From Oscillospiraceae bacterium (GTDB taxonomy: Bacteria; Bacillota; Clostridia; Oscillospirales; Ruminococcaceae), in contig CP107208.1 in assembly GCA_025758045.1 (NCBI GenBank), forward strand, positions 2,046,001 to 2,110,000: 64,000 nucleotides of DNA. The letters are read 5' to 3'. Positions 34,853-43,478 of the stretch are shown piece by piece. Positions within the stretch are counted from its first letter, which is position 1, and every line of letters starts with the position of its first letter. Made by a program: the position numbers and the translations under genes. The notes under the pieces were generated by a model, which saw nothing but the letters and a program-made list of their open reading frames with translations, ran no database searches and had not been told where the DNA came from.

Positions 34853-36145
34853 TCAGCAGCAGGGCGTCTGCAGTTTGGCGGCGGCACCGCCGCGGGTCTG
34901 GCCGCTGCCGTGGATGATGTACTTGTAGGTGCACAGCTCAGCCAGCCCCATGGGGCCGCGGGCGTGCAGCTTTTGGGTGCTGATGCCCATCTCGCAGCCC
35001 AGGCCGAACTCACCGCCATCGGTAAAGCGGGTGCTGGCGTTCACGTAGACCGCGGCGCTGTCCACGCAGGCGGTAAAACGCTGGGCGGCGGCCTTGTCCG
35101 CCGTGATGATGGCCTCGCTGTGGTGGGTGGAGTGCTTGGCAATATGGGCAATGGCGTCGTCCAGTGTATTCACCACGGCCACGTTCAGCTTGTAGTCCAG
35201 ATATTCGGTGTCAAAATCCGCAGGTGCGGCAGGCACACCGTCAATGATAGCCGCGGCGCGGGCGTCCAGGTGCAGTTCCACCGGGGTCAGCCCGACGGCA
35301 GTGCGGTCGTCTACAAGGCGCTGTTTCAGCATCGGCAAAAACTGGGCGGCCACATCCCGGTGTACCAGCAGAGCCTCCTCGGCGTTGCAAACGCTGGGAC
35401 GGCTGGTCTTGGCGTTCTCCACAATGTTCACAGCCATCTCCAGATCAGCGGCAGCGTCCACATAAACGTGGCAGATGCCGGTGCCGGTCTGGATGCAGGG
35501 GACTGTGGCATTCTCCACGCAGGCGCGAATCAGCCCGGCACCACCGCGGGGGATCAGCAGGTCCACCAGCCCGTCAGCGGTCATCAACTCGTTGGCGCTG
35601 GCGTGGCTCGTATCCTCGATCAGGCTCACTGCCGTTTCGGGTAGGTGGGCTTTGCGCAACCCGGCGCGCAGGGCCTCCACAATGGCGTGGCAGCTGGCCC
35701 AGGCATCTCGGCCGCAGCGCAGGATGCAGGCGCTGCCTGCTTTCACCGCCAGAGCAGCGGCGTCGCTGGTCACGTTGGGGCGGCTCTCGTAAATAATGGC
35801 GATCACACCCATGGGCACGGCGGTCTTTTCAATCACCAGCCCGTTGGGGCGCACGATGCGGCGCAGCACCGCGCCCACCGGGTCGGGCAGGGCGGCGACC
35901 TCGCGCATACCCTTGGCCATGTCAGTCAGGCGGGAGGGCGTCAGCGCCAGGCGGTCCAGCATCACATCGCTGACTCGGCCGCGGGCCGCTGCCAGATCTT
36001 TCGCGTTGGCGTCCAGGATCGCATCTTTCGCGGCAATCAATGCCACGGCCATGGCCTCCAGCGCCGCATTTTTTGTGTCGGCGTCGGCCAGAGCCAGCGG
36101 CACGCGGGCAGTCTGTGCCGCCTGCAAAATTTCCTGCGTCGTCAT
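34853..36145 (-). CDS. proA: Gamma-glutamyl phosphate reductase
   Basis: A 430-residue NADPH enzyme, second step of proline synthesis. The aldehyde dehydrogenase fold shows VIYESRPNVTSDAAALAVK, the motif GSACILRCGRDA, and the active-site Cys in the SRPSVCNAEEALLVH block. It overlaps proB by four bases. Last gene of the proC-proB-proA operon. Confidence 0.95.
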   Translation of the reverse strand: MTTQEILQAAQTARVPLALADADTKNAALEAMAVALIAAKDAILDANAKDLAAARGRVSDVMLDRLALTPSRLTDMAKGMREVAALPDPVGAVLRRIVRPNGLVIEKTAVPMGVIAIIYESRPNVTSDAAALAVKAGSACILRCGRDAWASCHAIVEALRAGLRKAHLPETAVSLIEDTSHASANELMTADGLVDLLIPRGGAGLIRACVENATVPCIQTGTGICHVYVDAAADLEMAVNIVENAKTSRPSVCNAEEALLVHRDVAAQFLPMLKQRLVDDRTAVGLTPVELHLDARAAAIIDGVPAAPADFDTEYLDYKLNVAVVNTLDDAIAHIAKHSTHHSEAIITADKAAAQRFTACVDSAAVYVNASTRFTDGGEFGLGCEMGISTQKLHARGPMGLAELCTYKYIIHGSGQTRGGAAAKLQTPCC

Positions 36146-36918
36146 TGGGCATGCTCCTTTTTACCAATAAAGCGGGTGCCTACCGGCTTGCCCTCCACAA
36201 TATCGTACAGCACGTCGGCACGGGCACCGTTGGTGATGATCATATCGGCCCCGGCGGCGGTGGCGCGTTTGGCAGCGCTGATCTTGGTCAGCATGCCGCC
36301 GGTGCCCAGGCTGGACCCGGCCCCGCCGGCCAACGCCTCAATTTCGGGTGTGATTTCTTCCACCACAGGGATAAGTTTCGCGTCGGCATGGGTGTGTGGG
36401 TCGGCGGTGTACAAGCCCTCGATGTCAGAGAGCAGCACCACCAGATCGGCGTGGATGCACTCGCCCACCAGCGCGGCCAGCGTGTCGTTGTCGCCCAGAG
36501 AGTACTCCTCGCAGGCGATGGGGTCGTTCTCGTTGATGATGGGGATGGCTCCCAGCTCCAGCAGACGCTCCAGCGTATTGCGCAGGTTGTGCAGCCGGTT
36601 TTCGTGGTCGAAATCCTCCCAGGTCAGCAGCATCTGGGCCACAGTGTGGTTGTACTGGCCAAACAGCCGGTCGTAGATGTACATCAGCTCGCACTGGCCC
36701 ACGGCAGCGGCTGCCTGCTTGGTGGTGATGTCCCGGGGCTTTTGGATTTGCAGCTTGCCCACGCCCAGACCGGTAGCAGCCGAGGAGACCACGATCAGCT
36801 CATGTCCGGCGTTTTTGATGTCGCTCCATACCTTGACAAGGTCCTCGGTATGGCGGATGTTCAGCCGCCCACCCGGGTGGGCCAGGGTGCTTGTGCCGAC
36901 CTTAACAACAATTCGCAT
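36142..36918 (-). CDS. proB: Glutamate 5-kinase, short form without PUA domain
   Basis: A 258-residue amino acid kinase. MRIVVKVGTSTLAH, VVSSAATGLGVGKL, INENDPIACEEYSLGDNDTLAA (split) and GGMLTKISAAKRATAAGADM are the family blocks. It ends after the kinase domain, so the C-terminal PUA domain of the E. coli enzyme is absent. The start is one base after the proC stop region. It makes gamma-glutamyl phosphate for ProA. Confidence 0.95.
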   Translation of the reverse strand: MRIVVKVGTSTLAHPGGRLNIRHTEDLVKVWSDIKNAGHELIVVSSAATGLGVGKLQIQKPRDITTKQAAAAVGQCELMYIYDRLFGQYNHTVAQMLLTWEDFDHENRLHNLRNTLERLLELGAIPIINENDPIACEEYSLGDNDTLAALVGECIHADLVVLLSDIEGLYTADPHTHADAKLIPVVEEITPEIEALAGGAGSSLGTGGMLTKISAAKRATAAGADMIITNGARADVLYDIVEGKPVGTRFIGKKEHAQ

Positions 36919-36919
36919 C

Positions 36920-37723
36920 TTACTTTCCCAACTCTTTCGTTTTCTCGTAGGCGGCCAGCACGGCGTCGGTCACAGCACCGCGGAAGGCCCGTTCTTCCAA
37001 CAGGCGCACACCCTGGATGGTGGACCCGCCGGGACTGCACACGGCGTCTTTCAAGGCACCGGGGTGGCTGCCGCTTTCCAGCACCATGCGGGCGCTGCCC
37101 AGCACCATCTGGGCGGCATATTCCTGGGCCTTGGCGCGGGGCAGGCCGGCGGCCACGCCGCCATCGGCCAGTGCCTCGATAAACTGGTACACCCAGGCCG
37201 GGCCGCAGCCGGAAACTGCGCTGGCGGCATCGATCAGCGTCTCAGGCACTTCGTCCAGCCGCCCGGCGGGCTGCATGGCGGCCAGCCATTCCTGCAGTTG
37301 GGCAGGCTCCACGTCGTCGCAGCAGTACTGGATCATACCGGCGCCCAGCGCCACGGGGGTGTTGGGCATCATGCGGATGATGGGGTAGCCGCTGCCCGCC
37401 ATGTGGCGGATCTGCTGCATCGAAAGCCCCGCCGCCATGCTGACCAGCACAAAGGGGCGGCTTTCGGCCCGGGCCTCCAGCGTGGGGGCCAGCTCGTCCA
37501 GCATGTCAGCCATCATTTGGGGTTTGACCCCCAGGAAAATAAAATCGCAGATACTGGCGACCTGCTCGTTGGTGCCACAGGCACAGCCCAGCTCGCCGGC
37601 CAGGGCCTGCGCTTTGGCGGGTGTGCGGTTGGCCAGCAGCACATCCCCGGCGCCTGCACCCTTGCAGACCGCACGGGCCACTGCGCCGCCCATATTGCCG
37701 CAGCCGATAAAACCGTATTTCAT
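36920..37723 (-). CDS. proC: Pyrroline-5-carboxylate reductase
   Basis: A 267-residue enzyme for the last step of proline synthesis. The Rossmann start is MKYGFIGCGNMGGAVARAV. VLVSMAAGLSMQQI and the C-terminal signature GGSTIQGVRLLEE are intact. First gene of the operon, so all three proline enzymes are encoded together. AGGGGGATCACC precedes ATG. Confidence 0.95.
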   Translation of the reverse strand: MKYGFIGCGNMGGAVARAVCKGAGAGDVLLANRTPAKAQALAGELGCACGTNEQVASICDFIFLGVKPQMMADMLDELAPTLEARAESRPFVLVSMAAGLSMQQIRHMAGSGYPIIRMMPNTPVALGAGMIQYCCDDVEPAQLQEWLAAMQPAGRLDEVPETLIDAASAVSGCGPAWVYQFIEALADGGVAAGLPRAKAQEYAAQMVLGSARMVLESGSHPGALKDAVCSPGGSTIQGVRLLEERAFRGAVTDAVLAAYEKTKELGK

Positions 37724-37756
37724 GGTGATCCCCCTCGTATACTATAAGATAGTAAC

Positions 37757-37785
37757 ATGGTAGCGCAGAGAAGTGGGTTTGTCAA
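37757..37785 (-). promoter_or_regulatory. Promoter of the proCBA operon
   Basis: On the minus strand TTGACA (37785-37780), 17-bp spacer, TACCAT (37762-37757). It lies between the large RNA terminator and proC. Confidence 0.55.
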
Positions 37786-37800
37786 TGAAAAAATATACAC

Positions 37801-37835
37801 AAAAAGCCGGGGCGAACATTTCTGTTCGCCCCGGC
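37801..37835 (-). terminator. Terminator of the large RNA
   Basis: A 13-bp G+C-rich perfect stem with loop GAAA (minus strand reading GCCGGGGCGAACA gaaa TGTTCGCCCCGGC), followed by TTTTT. Confidence 0.9.
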
Positions 37836-38573
37836 GGTCTTACTTCTTCGGAGTCATAGCCTCATAACCCTTACTCGTTATTTTTCGGACAGTACCCTTG
37901 TTTTCATAAGGATCATCCTAACTTTGCGATATTGCTAACCCTTTCAGGGATCTCAATTTACCTGTTCATTGGTCTTACCCTCTGATAGTTAAGATCGATG
38001 TGGGTATCGGGGTCTGATGCTGAGGACTGCGCCTCTTAACTCTAGTACATTGGAGTGTCTCCTTGTGGATCAGATGAAATTCAGGTTCTTCCTGTTCGGT
38101 GGAGTGGTAACGGTCATCGCTACCGACCTTCTTTCATCTTAATCTATATTACACGCCAGGGTCTGTCTTGACGGCCCCTGGGCTTGCTGAATCTGATTTA
38201 TGAACCAACCATCTGAATTTTTCAATCTTTTACAGGTTACGACCTGCGGCTTTCAATGTGGTTCTCTTCGTTTCAGCAGGCCCAGGCCCGCCGGTGATGA
38301 ATGGGATCTTTAAAGTTTGCCATCGGGTCCAGAGCCTCCTTTCATCCGAAATCCTGCCGGCGGCCTTTACAATTTCTTTCTCTTTCTTCCCGCTGCCCTC
38401 GTGCTGCTGGATCGGAGTCCTTAAAGTGCTCCTTCTTCACGTTTCCGCTTCGGGAGATCTGCTTTAAGATGTCGGTCTGTTCACGATTGGTCTTTTATGG
38501 GGAAGTGTTAAGAAAGTGGCTTCGCTTGGAGTTCTTATCTCCTTATCTCCGGCTGTTTTCTTTCTGTGACTAT
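37801..38573 (-). ncRNA. Large structured non-coding RNA candidate (~770 nt)
   Basis: About 770 nt without a credible protein, bounded on the minus strand by a promoter (38574-38602) and a very strong terminator. Helices visible on the minus strand include AGGCCGCCGG paired with CCGGCGGGCCT (separated by ~60 nt), CAGGT cgta ACCTG, CCAGGG...CCCTGG, GGAG aca CTCC, AGTTAAG paired with CTTAACT across ~45 nt, and CCCT gaa AGGG. The terminator is GCCGGGGCGAACA/TGTTCGCCCCGGC (37835-37806) then T5. I found neither RNase P nor tmRNA hallmarks. The size suits the ornate large RNA classes (OLE, ROOL, GOLLD), but I cannot assign it. Only tiny ORFs occur, for example a 16-codon one behind AAAGGAGG. Confidence 0.55.
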
Positions 38574-38602
38574 ACTATAGCACACACTTAGAAATTCGTC
38601 TA
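38574..38602 (-). promoter_or_regulatory. Promoter candidate of the large RNA
   Basis: On the minus strand TAGACG (38602-38597), 17-bp spacer, TATAGT (38579-38574). A second overlapping TATAGT lies five bases further downstream. Confidence 0.5.
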
Positions 38603-38650
38603 TTCGCAGAGCAGACAATCCTGCGATGAATTATTTGTGCATGTTAAGGA

Positions 38651-38680
38651 TTGATAAGTGCATGCCTATGGTGCTATAAT
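38651..38680 (+). promoter_or_regulatory. Promoter of a small RNA unit
   Basis: TTGATA (38651-38656), 18-bp spacer, perfect TATAAT (38675-38680). No ORF follows; instead a hairpin and a terminator lie within 80 bp. Confidence 0.6.
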
Positions 38681-38685
38681 AAATA

Positions 38686-38757
38686 TGTTGGGCTGTCATA
38701 ACCAGCCGCAAAAATAAATCATCAAGCATCGTCTTATCCAAGGCGGTGCTTTTTTTA
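38686..38757 (+). ncRNA. Small RNA candidate (~70 nt)
   Basis: Between the promoter at 38651-38680 and a terminator. It contains GGCTG tcataac CAGCC (38691-38707) and ends with AAGCATCG paired with CGGTGCTT followed by a 7-T run (to 38757). Its first bases GTTGGGC can also pair with GCCCAAC at about 38773-38779, beyond the terminator. No match to a family that I know. Confidence 0.5.
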
Positions 38758-38902
38758 AGCTTTGCCAACAGCTTGCCCAACGCCTATAATAAAGCAAAAC
38801 TACACCCCTGAATTATACCGAAAAGAGAACCGCTGTGACAAAACTTTTCCGGTTGGAAGATGATATCGGTCTTGTCAGCTGACTGACCTTTGCAAAGAAA
38901 TC

Positions 38903-39283
38903 TCAATCTTCCTCCGGTGTTCTCGTTGCACATTCCAACAGTTCCTCCGGAGAAATCTTGTAGAGCTTCGAAAGAGCAATCAGATTGGAGGTGTTGGGGT
39001 CGCTGGAGCCGTTCTCCCATTTGGAAACGGACTGGCGGCTGACGCCCAGCGTTTCCGCCACAAATTCCTGCGTCATCTGGCAGCGGATGCGGTTTTCCTT
39101 CAATGCTTCGCCCAAGGATTTGGCAACAGCTTTCTTTTCCTCTCGTACTTCCTTGGAGTTGACATATTTCTTGAGTGCCTTCACGATCAGAATAAACAGG
39201 TAGACGATGCCGGCAGACACTGCTATCCAGAATAAAACATAGAGAACAGCAACTAAAATGATTATTACTCCTGTTGCGTACAT
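38903..39283 (-). CDS. Membrane-anchored XRE-type regulator
   Basis: 126 residues. An N-terminal hydrophobic helix (about 5-38) precedes a basic linker and an HTH domain at about 58-115 (LKENRIRCQMTQEFVAETLGVSRQSVSKWENG, shown across the recognition helix region). An integral-membrane HTH protein is unusual but known in Clostridia, with the HTH facing the cytoplasm. GAGGTGATTGTACT precedes ATG. The segment 38758-38902 contains no other gene. Confidence 0.75.
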   Translation of the reverse strand: MYATGVIIILVAVLYVLFWIAVSAGIVYLFILIVKALKKYVNSKEVREEKKAVAKSLGEALKENRIRCQMTQEFVAETLGVSRQSVSKWENGSSDPNTSNLIALSKLYKISPEELLECATRTPEED

Positions 39284-39340
39284 AGTACAATCACCTCATA
39301 AAAATTATATATAAAATAATTTGATTTGTCCATATTCCTA

Positions 39341-39571
39341 TCAGTCAGCTTTGGTTCCCAACTCTTGAATTTTCTCCAACGCTGTCTGCGGAACAGACGG
39401 TTCTTCCACGACCTCCACGCCAAGGGTGATGGTCTTACTCATGCTGATCTTGATATAGGTCCCGGGTGCGTAATAGTCCTCTGCACTGCCGGATCTGGTG
39501 AAATACACTTCGCACGGTTCACCCTGTTCAGTGTAGCCCATCAGCTCATAGGATAGCCATTGTTCGATCCT
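39341..39571 (-). pseudogene. Short protein fragment, likely degenerate
   Basis: On the minus strand the frame RIEQWLSYELMGYTEQGEPCEV... is open down to 39341, giving a protein-like sequence that ends LEKIQELGTKAD. The Met at 39541 has no ribosome binding site. The good AAAGGAGG site at about 39570 leads to an ATG (39560) in another frame that stops after four codons. One indel near 39550 would restore a normal gene, so I read it as a frameshifted remnant. Family unknown. Confidence 0.45.
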
Positions 39572-40232
39572 CCTTTGTCTTGATTACGCTGCAAATTATA
39601 ACGAAAAAGTTCGGTTGCCACCACCAATTACTGCGTATATTCTGCTTTACATCTCGGTTTACATGGCGGTTTTCTGCATTTATTGAGGTTGATCTGCCGA
39701 ATCCGGATTATCGTGCGGGCAAGTCTACACAAACGATCTGGTAAAAGAGTACGGAGATAGATATCGAAGCGCCATGAAAAAATTGGCGAGGGTCCCAGAA
39801 AAATTCTTTGGCAAGCTGGATTTGAACAATCAAATCCGTGGCTTGTTACGACTTATTTCATTGAAAAAATTTCATATTTGTACCATCAAAATAAACCGGA
39901 GCACACAGCCGGATTTCAGGCTGTGTACTCCGGTTTTTTGCTGCTCGGATTGGCGTTCACAAAAGATTTCTAAAAGTTACGCCCCGAAATACCTTGACGG
40001 CAAGCGTATCCAGACTGTAGATACTTATTACAGCGCCGTCGGAATTCTCGACGAACTGACACCAGAAGAAATGGAAGAAGTGTTCCAGAAATCTCTCGCG
40101 GAGCGCAAGAAAACAGAAACGGCGTAACCAATAGGGCTACACCGTTTCGAATAATTGTTAAATTGAGTTGCAAAAGCCGCCTTGGGGCATCTTCTTTATG
40201 GAGGGTACTCAAAGGGAAGCCTTTTTGCCATT
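39572..40232 (+). other. Mobile-element debris with an embedded terminator
   Basis: No intact gene. A strong hairpin followed by T6 (about 39896-39941; stem around ACACAGCC/GGCTGTGT) lies in the middle. After it, frame 39957-40127 ends as KYLDGKRIQTVDTYYSAVGILDELTPEEMEEVFQKSLAERKKTETA (named here in sections YLDGKRIQTVDTYYSAVG and LTPEEMEEVFQKSLAERKK), which looks like the C-terminus of a lost protein. The composition is A/T-rich compared with the flanks. Confidence 0.4.
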
Positions 40233-41081
40233 TTACCGTCTTGACCGTGCCTGCGCCGCCAGCACAAAATCTGAAAAAGTGCCGTTGTACAGCCGGGCGT
40301 TGGTCAGCTCGGCCCAGCTGTAATTGTTCATGTACTCTCCGGCGTAGCTGTTTACGGCGTCGGCGCTGCCTTTCAAAAACTCGTACAGATCGCAGTGCAG
40401 CTTGCTCACATCAATACTGGTGTGGTTACGTGTGCGGATGAGCAGATCCTCAAACCCGATGCCGCGCAGCGTCTTGCGCAGCGAGTAGAACAGCGTTTGT
40501 AAATATTGGGGCGAGTGCAGCTCCTCCCACAAAAAGGCCTCAATCTCGCCGTTGGTCATCGAAAGCCCCTGCCGGTCGATGAGCAGCGCCAGCAGCTCCT
40601 TGGCCTTTTCCCGCTCAAACACCAGCGGTGTGCCGTTGTACAGCACCTCAAAATTGACAAAGGTATGCACCACCAGTTTGCCGGGGGTCGCTGTGCCGTT
40701 CTCCGGGAAGGTACCCAGCTGCGCTTCAATTTGGGAGACCGCCTCCCGCAGCTTATCGGCGTCGACGGGCTTCATCAGGTAGCCAAGGGCGTGCAGCTGG
40801 TAGGCTTCCAGCGCGTAGTAGGAGTAGGAGGTGCAGAACAAAATGCGCGTCTGCGGGCATTGGTCCTTGATGCGTTTGGCCAGCTCGATGCCCAGCATGC
40901 CCCGCAGCTTGATGTCCATAAACGCATAGTGAAGACTGCGGCTCTGGGGCGTTTCCAGAAAGGCCAGCACTTCGTCACACTCGTCAAAGGTCACGATGTC
41001 CGCTTTGGGAAAGACCTTCCGCAGCTCGGTTTCCAGGTGCGCCAGCATAACTGGCTCATCGTCAATTGCCAGGATCGTCAT
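40233..41081 (-). CDS. Response regulator with SARP-like output domain
   Basis: 282 residues. The receiver domain (about 1-120) has acidic pocket DDE, phosphoacceptor Asp in YAFMDIKLRGMLGIELAKRI and switch residues in FCTSYSYYALEAY...YLMKPVD. It is followed by a winged-helix plus bacterial-transcriptional-activator-like segment (FEREKAKELLALLIDRQG, SLRKTLRGIGFEDLL), the SARP layout. ATG 41081 follows AAAGG; a GTG at 41093 overlapping the kinase stop is an alternative. It pairs with the upstream kinase. Confidence 0.85.
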   Translation of the reverse strand: MTILAIDDEPVMLAHLETELRKVFPKADIVTFDECDEVLAFLETPQSRSLHYAFMDIKLRGMLGIELAKRIKDQCPQTRILFCTSYSYYALEAYQLHALGYLMKPVDADKLREAVSQIEAQLGTFPENGTATPGKLVVHTFVNFEVLYNGTPLVFEREKAKELLALLIDRQGLSMTNGEIEAFLWEELHSPQYLQTLFYSLRKTLRGIGFEDLLIRTRNHTSIDVSKLHCDLYEFLKGSADAVNSYAGEYMNNYSWAELTNARLYNGTFSDFVLAAQARSRR

Positions 41082-41089
41082 ACTTCTCT

Positions 41090-42295
41090 TCACCTTTCCT
41101 TGGGCAGCACGACCGTTACCGTGGCGCCCTTATTTTTAATGCTGTTAAAATGCAGCCGTCCTCTTGCGATGGATTCTACCCGCTGGCGCACGTTTGCCAG
41201 GCCGATGAACCCGCCATCCTGCTGGGGCGGCAGGCCGTCGGCGGCAATGTTATCGGTGCCGCAGCCGTCATCCTGCACGGTGATCAGCCAGTTGTCGGGC
41301 TCCTCGCGGGTGGCAATGGTCACGGTGCCGCCGCCCCGCTTGTTGCCAATGCCGTGGGTGATGGCGTTTTCTACCAGCGGCTGCAGGGTCAGCGCTGGCA
41401 GCAGGAAATCCTCGGATTCAATATCATATACAACTTGCAGCTTGTTGCCAAAGCGCAGTTGCTCCAGCGCGGCGTAGTTGCGCGCGTGGGCTAACTCCCG
41501 CGGGAAAGAGACCAGCCCGTTATAGTTGAAGGCATCGGTGCTGACCCGCATGTAATCCGCAAACAAGCCCAGGGAGTCCTTGGCCTTGGCGGGGGCATCA
41601 TCGCATAAAATTTGAATGGTGGACAGCATATTGCTGATAAAATGCGGCTGGAACTGGCTGACTGCCGCCTGGGTGGAAGTTTCTTTTTCCACGGCAGCTT
41701 TCTCCCGCTGGGCATACAGCAGCATGCCAAACATGTTGTGGGTCTTGTGCCAGGCCAGGTACAGCCCAATGAGAGAGGCTAAAAAGCAGTACATGATGTT
41801 GGTCAGCCGGTGGGGGTCCGGCACATAGCACTCCCACAACACCACCACCGCCAGCCCGGAGAGGGACACCGTCAGGTTATGCCCCGGCCGGGCATCAAAC
41901 AGCAGCAATTGGATCAGCATCACCAGGCAGATGAGAACGTTGACCTCGGTCGGGTGGCGGATGAGGTCGTAGTAAACGCCCAGCAGAAAGATCAGCAGGG
42001 TGAACAGGCTGGTCAGCAGCCGGGCGCGGGGCACCAGCTGGTCGGGATCGTTCAGGCAGCGCTGAGCGGCCCACCGCAGGAAAAACGCTGCACCCGCCGC
42101 CAACAGCAGCGGTACTGTGCGCAATGGCTGAAAGAACCCGAACAGACAATGGCACACCGGGGTGGTGACAAACAGGATACTGCACAGCCTGCCATAGTTG
42201 GTCAGCGTGACCAGGTTGTCCCGGGCCAGCACCGGCTCAAAGGGGGTAAGTTCCTGCCCCGGATACCCGAAATTTTTCCATTGGGTAAAGTTCAT
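41090..42295 (-). CDS. Sensor histidine kinase (LytS/YehU-type catalytic part)
   Basis: 401 residues from ATG 42295, behind AAGGAGCACAGCAG. Five to six membrane helices occupy about residues 40-185. The phosphoacceptor region is AAVSQFQPHFISNMLSTIQILC (His within QPHFI, about residue 222). The HATPase domain has LTLQPLVENAITHGIGNKRGGG and DDGCGTD. It overlaps or abuts the response regulator gene and is its evident partner. The signal is unknown. Confidence 0.88.
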   Translation of the reverse strand: MNFTQWKNFGYPGQELTPFEPVLARDNLVTLTNYGRLCSILFVTTPVCHCLFGFFQPLRTVPLLLAAGAAFFLRWAAQRCLNDPDQLVPRARLLTSLFTLLIFLLGVYYDLIRHPTEVNVLICLVMLIQLLLFDARPGHNLTVSLSGLAVVVLWECYVPDPHRLTNIMYCFLASLIGLYLAWHKTHNMFGMLLYAQREKAAVEKETSTQAAVSQFQPHFISNMLSTIQILCDDAPAKAKDSLGLFADYMRVSTDAFNYNGLVSFPRELAHARNYAALEQLRFGNKLQVVYDIESEDFLLPALTLQPLVENAITHGIGNKRGGGTVTIATREEPDNWLITVQDDGCGTDNIAADGLPPQQDGGFIGLANVRQRVESIARGRLHFNSIKNKGATVTVVLPKER

Positions 42296-42597
42296 CTGCT
42301 GTGCTCCTTGTGATTCCTGTCTGTACACATACACAGTGTAACAGAAACCCGGTACAAATGTCTTACAAAATGATGGTAAAATCTGTTGAAAAGTCAGGAA
42401 AACGCAAGATTTTACAAATAATACACAACTTTACATCGAACTTACAAGACGATGCGTATATCGTTTGTTTGGTACTCCTTTTGGCATAGCAAAACACCCC
42501 ACTTGTTAGATAGTATATCATACTGTCTAACAAATGGGGCGCTGTTCAAAGCCGCAGCTCCGGGGTGTTTTGTTATTTTAAGACAGGCAGCCCCTTA
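42296..42597. promoter_or_regulatory. Regulatory region with TTACA repeats and nested hairpin
   Basis: No gene. TTACA-type pentamers occur at 42363, 42412, 42421 (ATACA), 42431 and 42442, spaced about 10-11 bp in the last three, as expected for a tandem-binding regulator. Between 42491 and 42571 a hairpin with arms around TTGTTAGA/TCTAACAA (42503-42535) sits inside an outer AAAACACCCC/GGGGTGTTTT pair. The inner hairpin followed by TGTTTTG on the minus strand probably terminates the cysteine hydrolase gene. Confidence 0.5.
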
Positions 42598-43170
42598 TTA
42601 TACAATGGTAAACTGGCAGGCGCGCAGGGCATCCAGCGCCGTCTGGTGGGACTGGGGCGTAACGCCAGCGCAGCAATCGGATCGGATCTCAATCTCAACT
42701 TCCGGGAACGCAGCGCGCAGCACCATGGCGTTGCTGATGACGCAGATGTCGGTGCAGTAGCCGTAGACGATGATCTTTTCGATGTCATCCACAGCCTTGT
42801 TATGGGCCATCAGTTCGTCCAGAATATCGCTGGGCAGCATGTAGGCACCAAAGGTCTTTTTGCACACGATGTGGGAGACTTCAGGCTCGGTATCGTCCAT
42901 GGCATCCTCCAGCTCGGGGGCAAAGTTCCAACCGTCGGTGCCCTCAATGCAGTGCTCCACCGGCAGGCGGCGGCCCTCGCGGGTGTCCAGGTATTCCTCG
43001 GGGTGGGTGTCCTTGGTAAAGAACATCCAGTGCCCGGCCTGGGCGTGGGCGCGGGCGACCTCAGCCAGATGGGCCACATTGGCCTGAGCCTCGGCATTGA
43101 CCAGCGCACCGGTGATAAAATCTTTCTGCACATCCACTACAATATCAAGGATGATCTTTTCGTTTTCCAT
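42598..43170 (-). CDS. Isochorismatase-family cysteine hydrolase (nicotinamidase-like)
   Basis: 190 residues starting MENEKIILDIVVDVQKDFI at 43170. The catalytic triad is visible: Asp13 in VVDVQKDF, Lys in VCKKTFGAY, and Cys in YGYCTDICVISNAM. FTKDTHPEEYLDTREGRRLPVEHC resembles the nicotinamidase active-site loop. It may hydrolyse nicotinamide or a related amide. A much longer in-frame reading (to 45057) runs antisense through the MATE gene and is rejected. Its promoter is at 43207-43235. Confidence 0.88.
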   Translation of the reverse strand: MENEKIILDIVVDVQKDFITGALVNAEAQANVAHLAEVARAHAQAGHWMFFTKDTHPEEYLDTREGRRLPVEHCIEGTDGWNFAPELEDAMDDTEPEVSHIVCKKTFGAYMLPSDILDELMAHNKAVDDIEKIIVYGYCTDICVISNAMVLRAAFPEVEIEIRSDCCAGVTPQSHQTALDALRACQFTIV

Positions 43171-43206
43171 AATGGCCTGCTCCTGTTCTGTATAGGTGTT
43201 ATCCAC

Positions 43207-43235
43207 AGTATAGCGCAGCCGGGGCAAACTGTAAA
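43207..43235 (-). promoter_or_regulatory. Promoter of the cysteine hydrolase gene
   Basis: On the minus strand TTTACA (43235-43230), 17-bp spacer, TATACT (43212-43207), about 37 bp before the ATG. Confidence 0.65.
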
Positions 43236-43259
43236 GAGCAGACCTTATGCGGCCAACTG

Positions 43260-43474
43260 TTCTGCCAAAGCCTGCATTATCAACATTTCCTCTACCTCCG
43301 GCATGTACGGCACCCCCAAGCTGACCACCTACTGCATGGCCAAGTGGGGCGTCCGCGGCCTGAGCAAGACCCTGGCCCAGGAGCTGAAAGGCACCGGCAT
43401 CGTCGTCAACACTGTCTGCCCCACCAAGGTCAAGACCCCGCTGCGCCGCAAGGCATGGCGGGGCCTTTTGCCAT
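43260..43474 (+). pseudogene. Short-chain dehydrogenase fragment cut by a MITE
   Basis: The frame reads ACIINISSTSGMYGTPKLTT...YCMAKWGVRGLSKTLAQELKG...GIVVNTVCPTKVKTPL. This is the second half of an SDR enzyme with the active-site YxxxK (YCMAK). It has no start or N-terminal NAD(P)-binding half, and it stops at the target duplication of MITE copy B. No continuation is seen beyond the MITE. Confidence 0.8.
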
Positions 43475-43478
43475 CTTG

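Noticed and set aside
37836..37920. Minus-strand frame ENKGTVRKITSKGYEAMTPKK ending at 37840
   Set aside because: It looks protein-like for 25 residues but has a stop immediately upstream and no start codon or ribosome binding site. It is better explained as part of the structured RNA.
37801..38602. Identity of the gene-free region as RNase P RNA or tmRNA
   Set aside because: No GAGGAAAGTCC-type P RNA core and no tRNA-like end or tag-peptide frame was found on either strand. The length also exceeds both.
39774..40127. 117-codon plus-strand ORF as a real gene
   Set aside because: A strong terminator hairpin with T-run lies within it and there is no ribosome binding site. Only its C-terminal part looks protein-like, so it is listed as debris.
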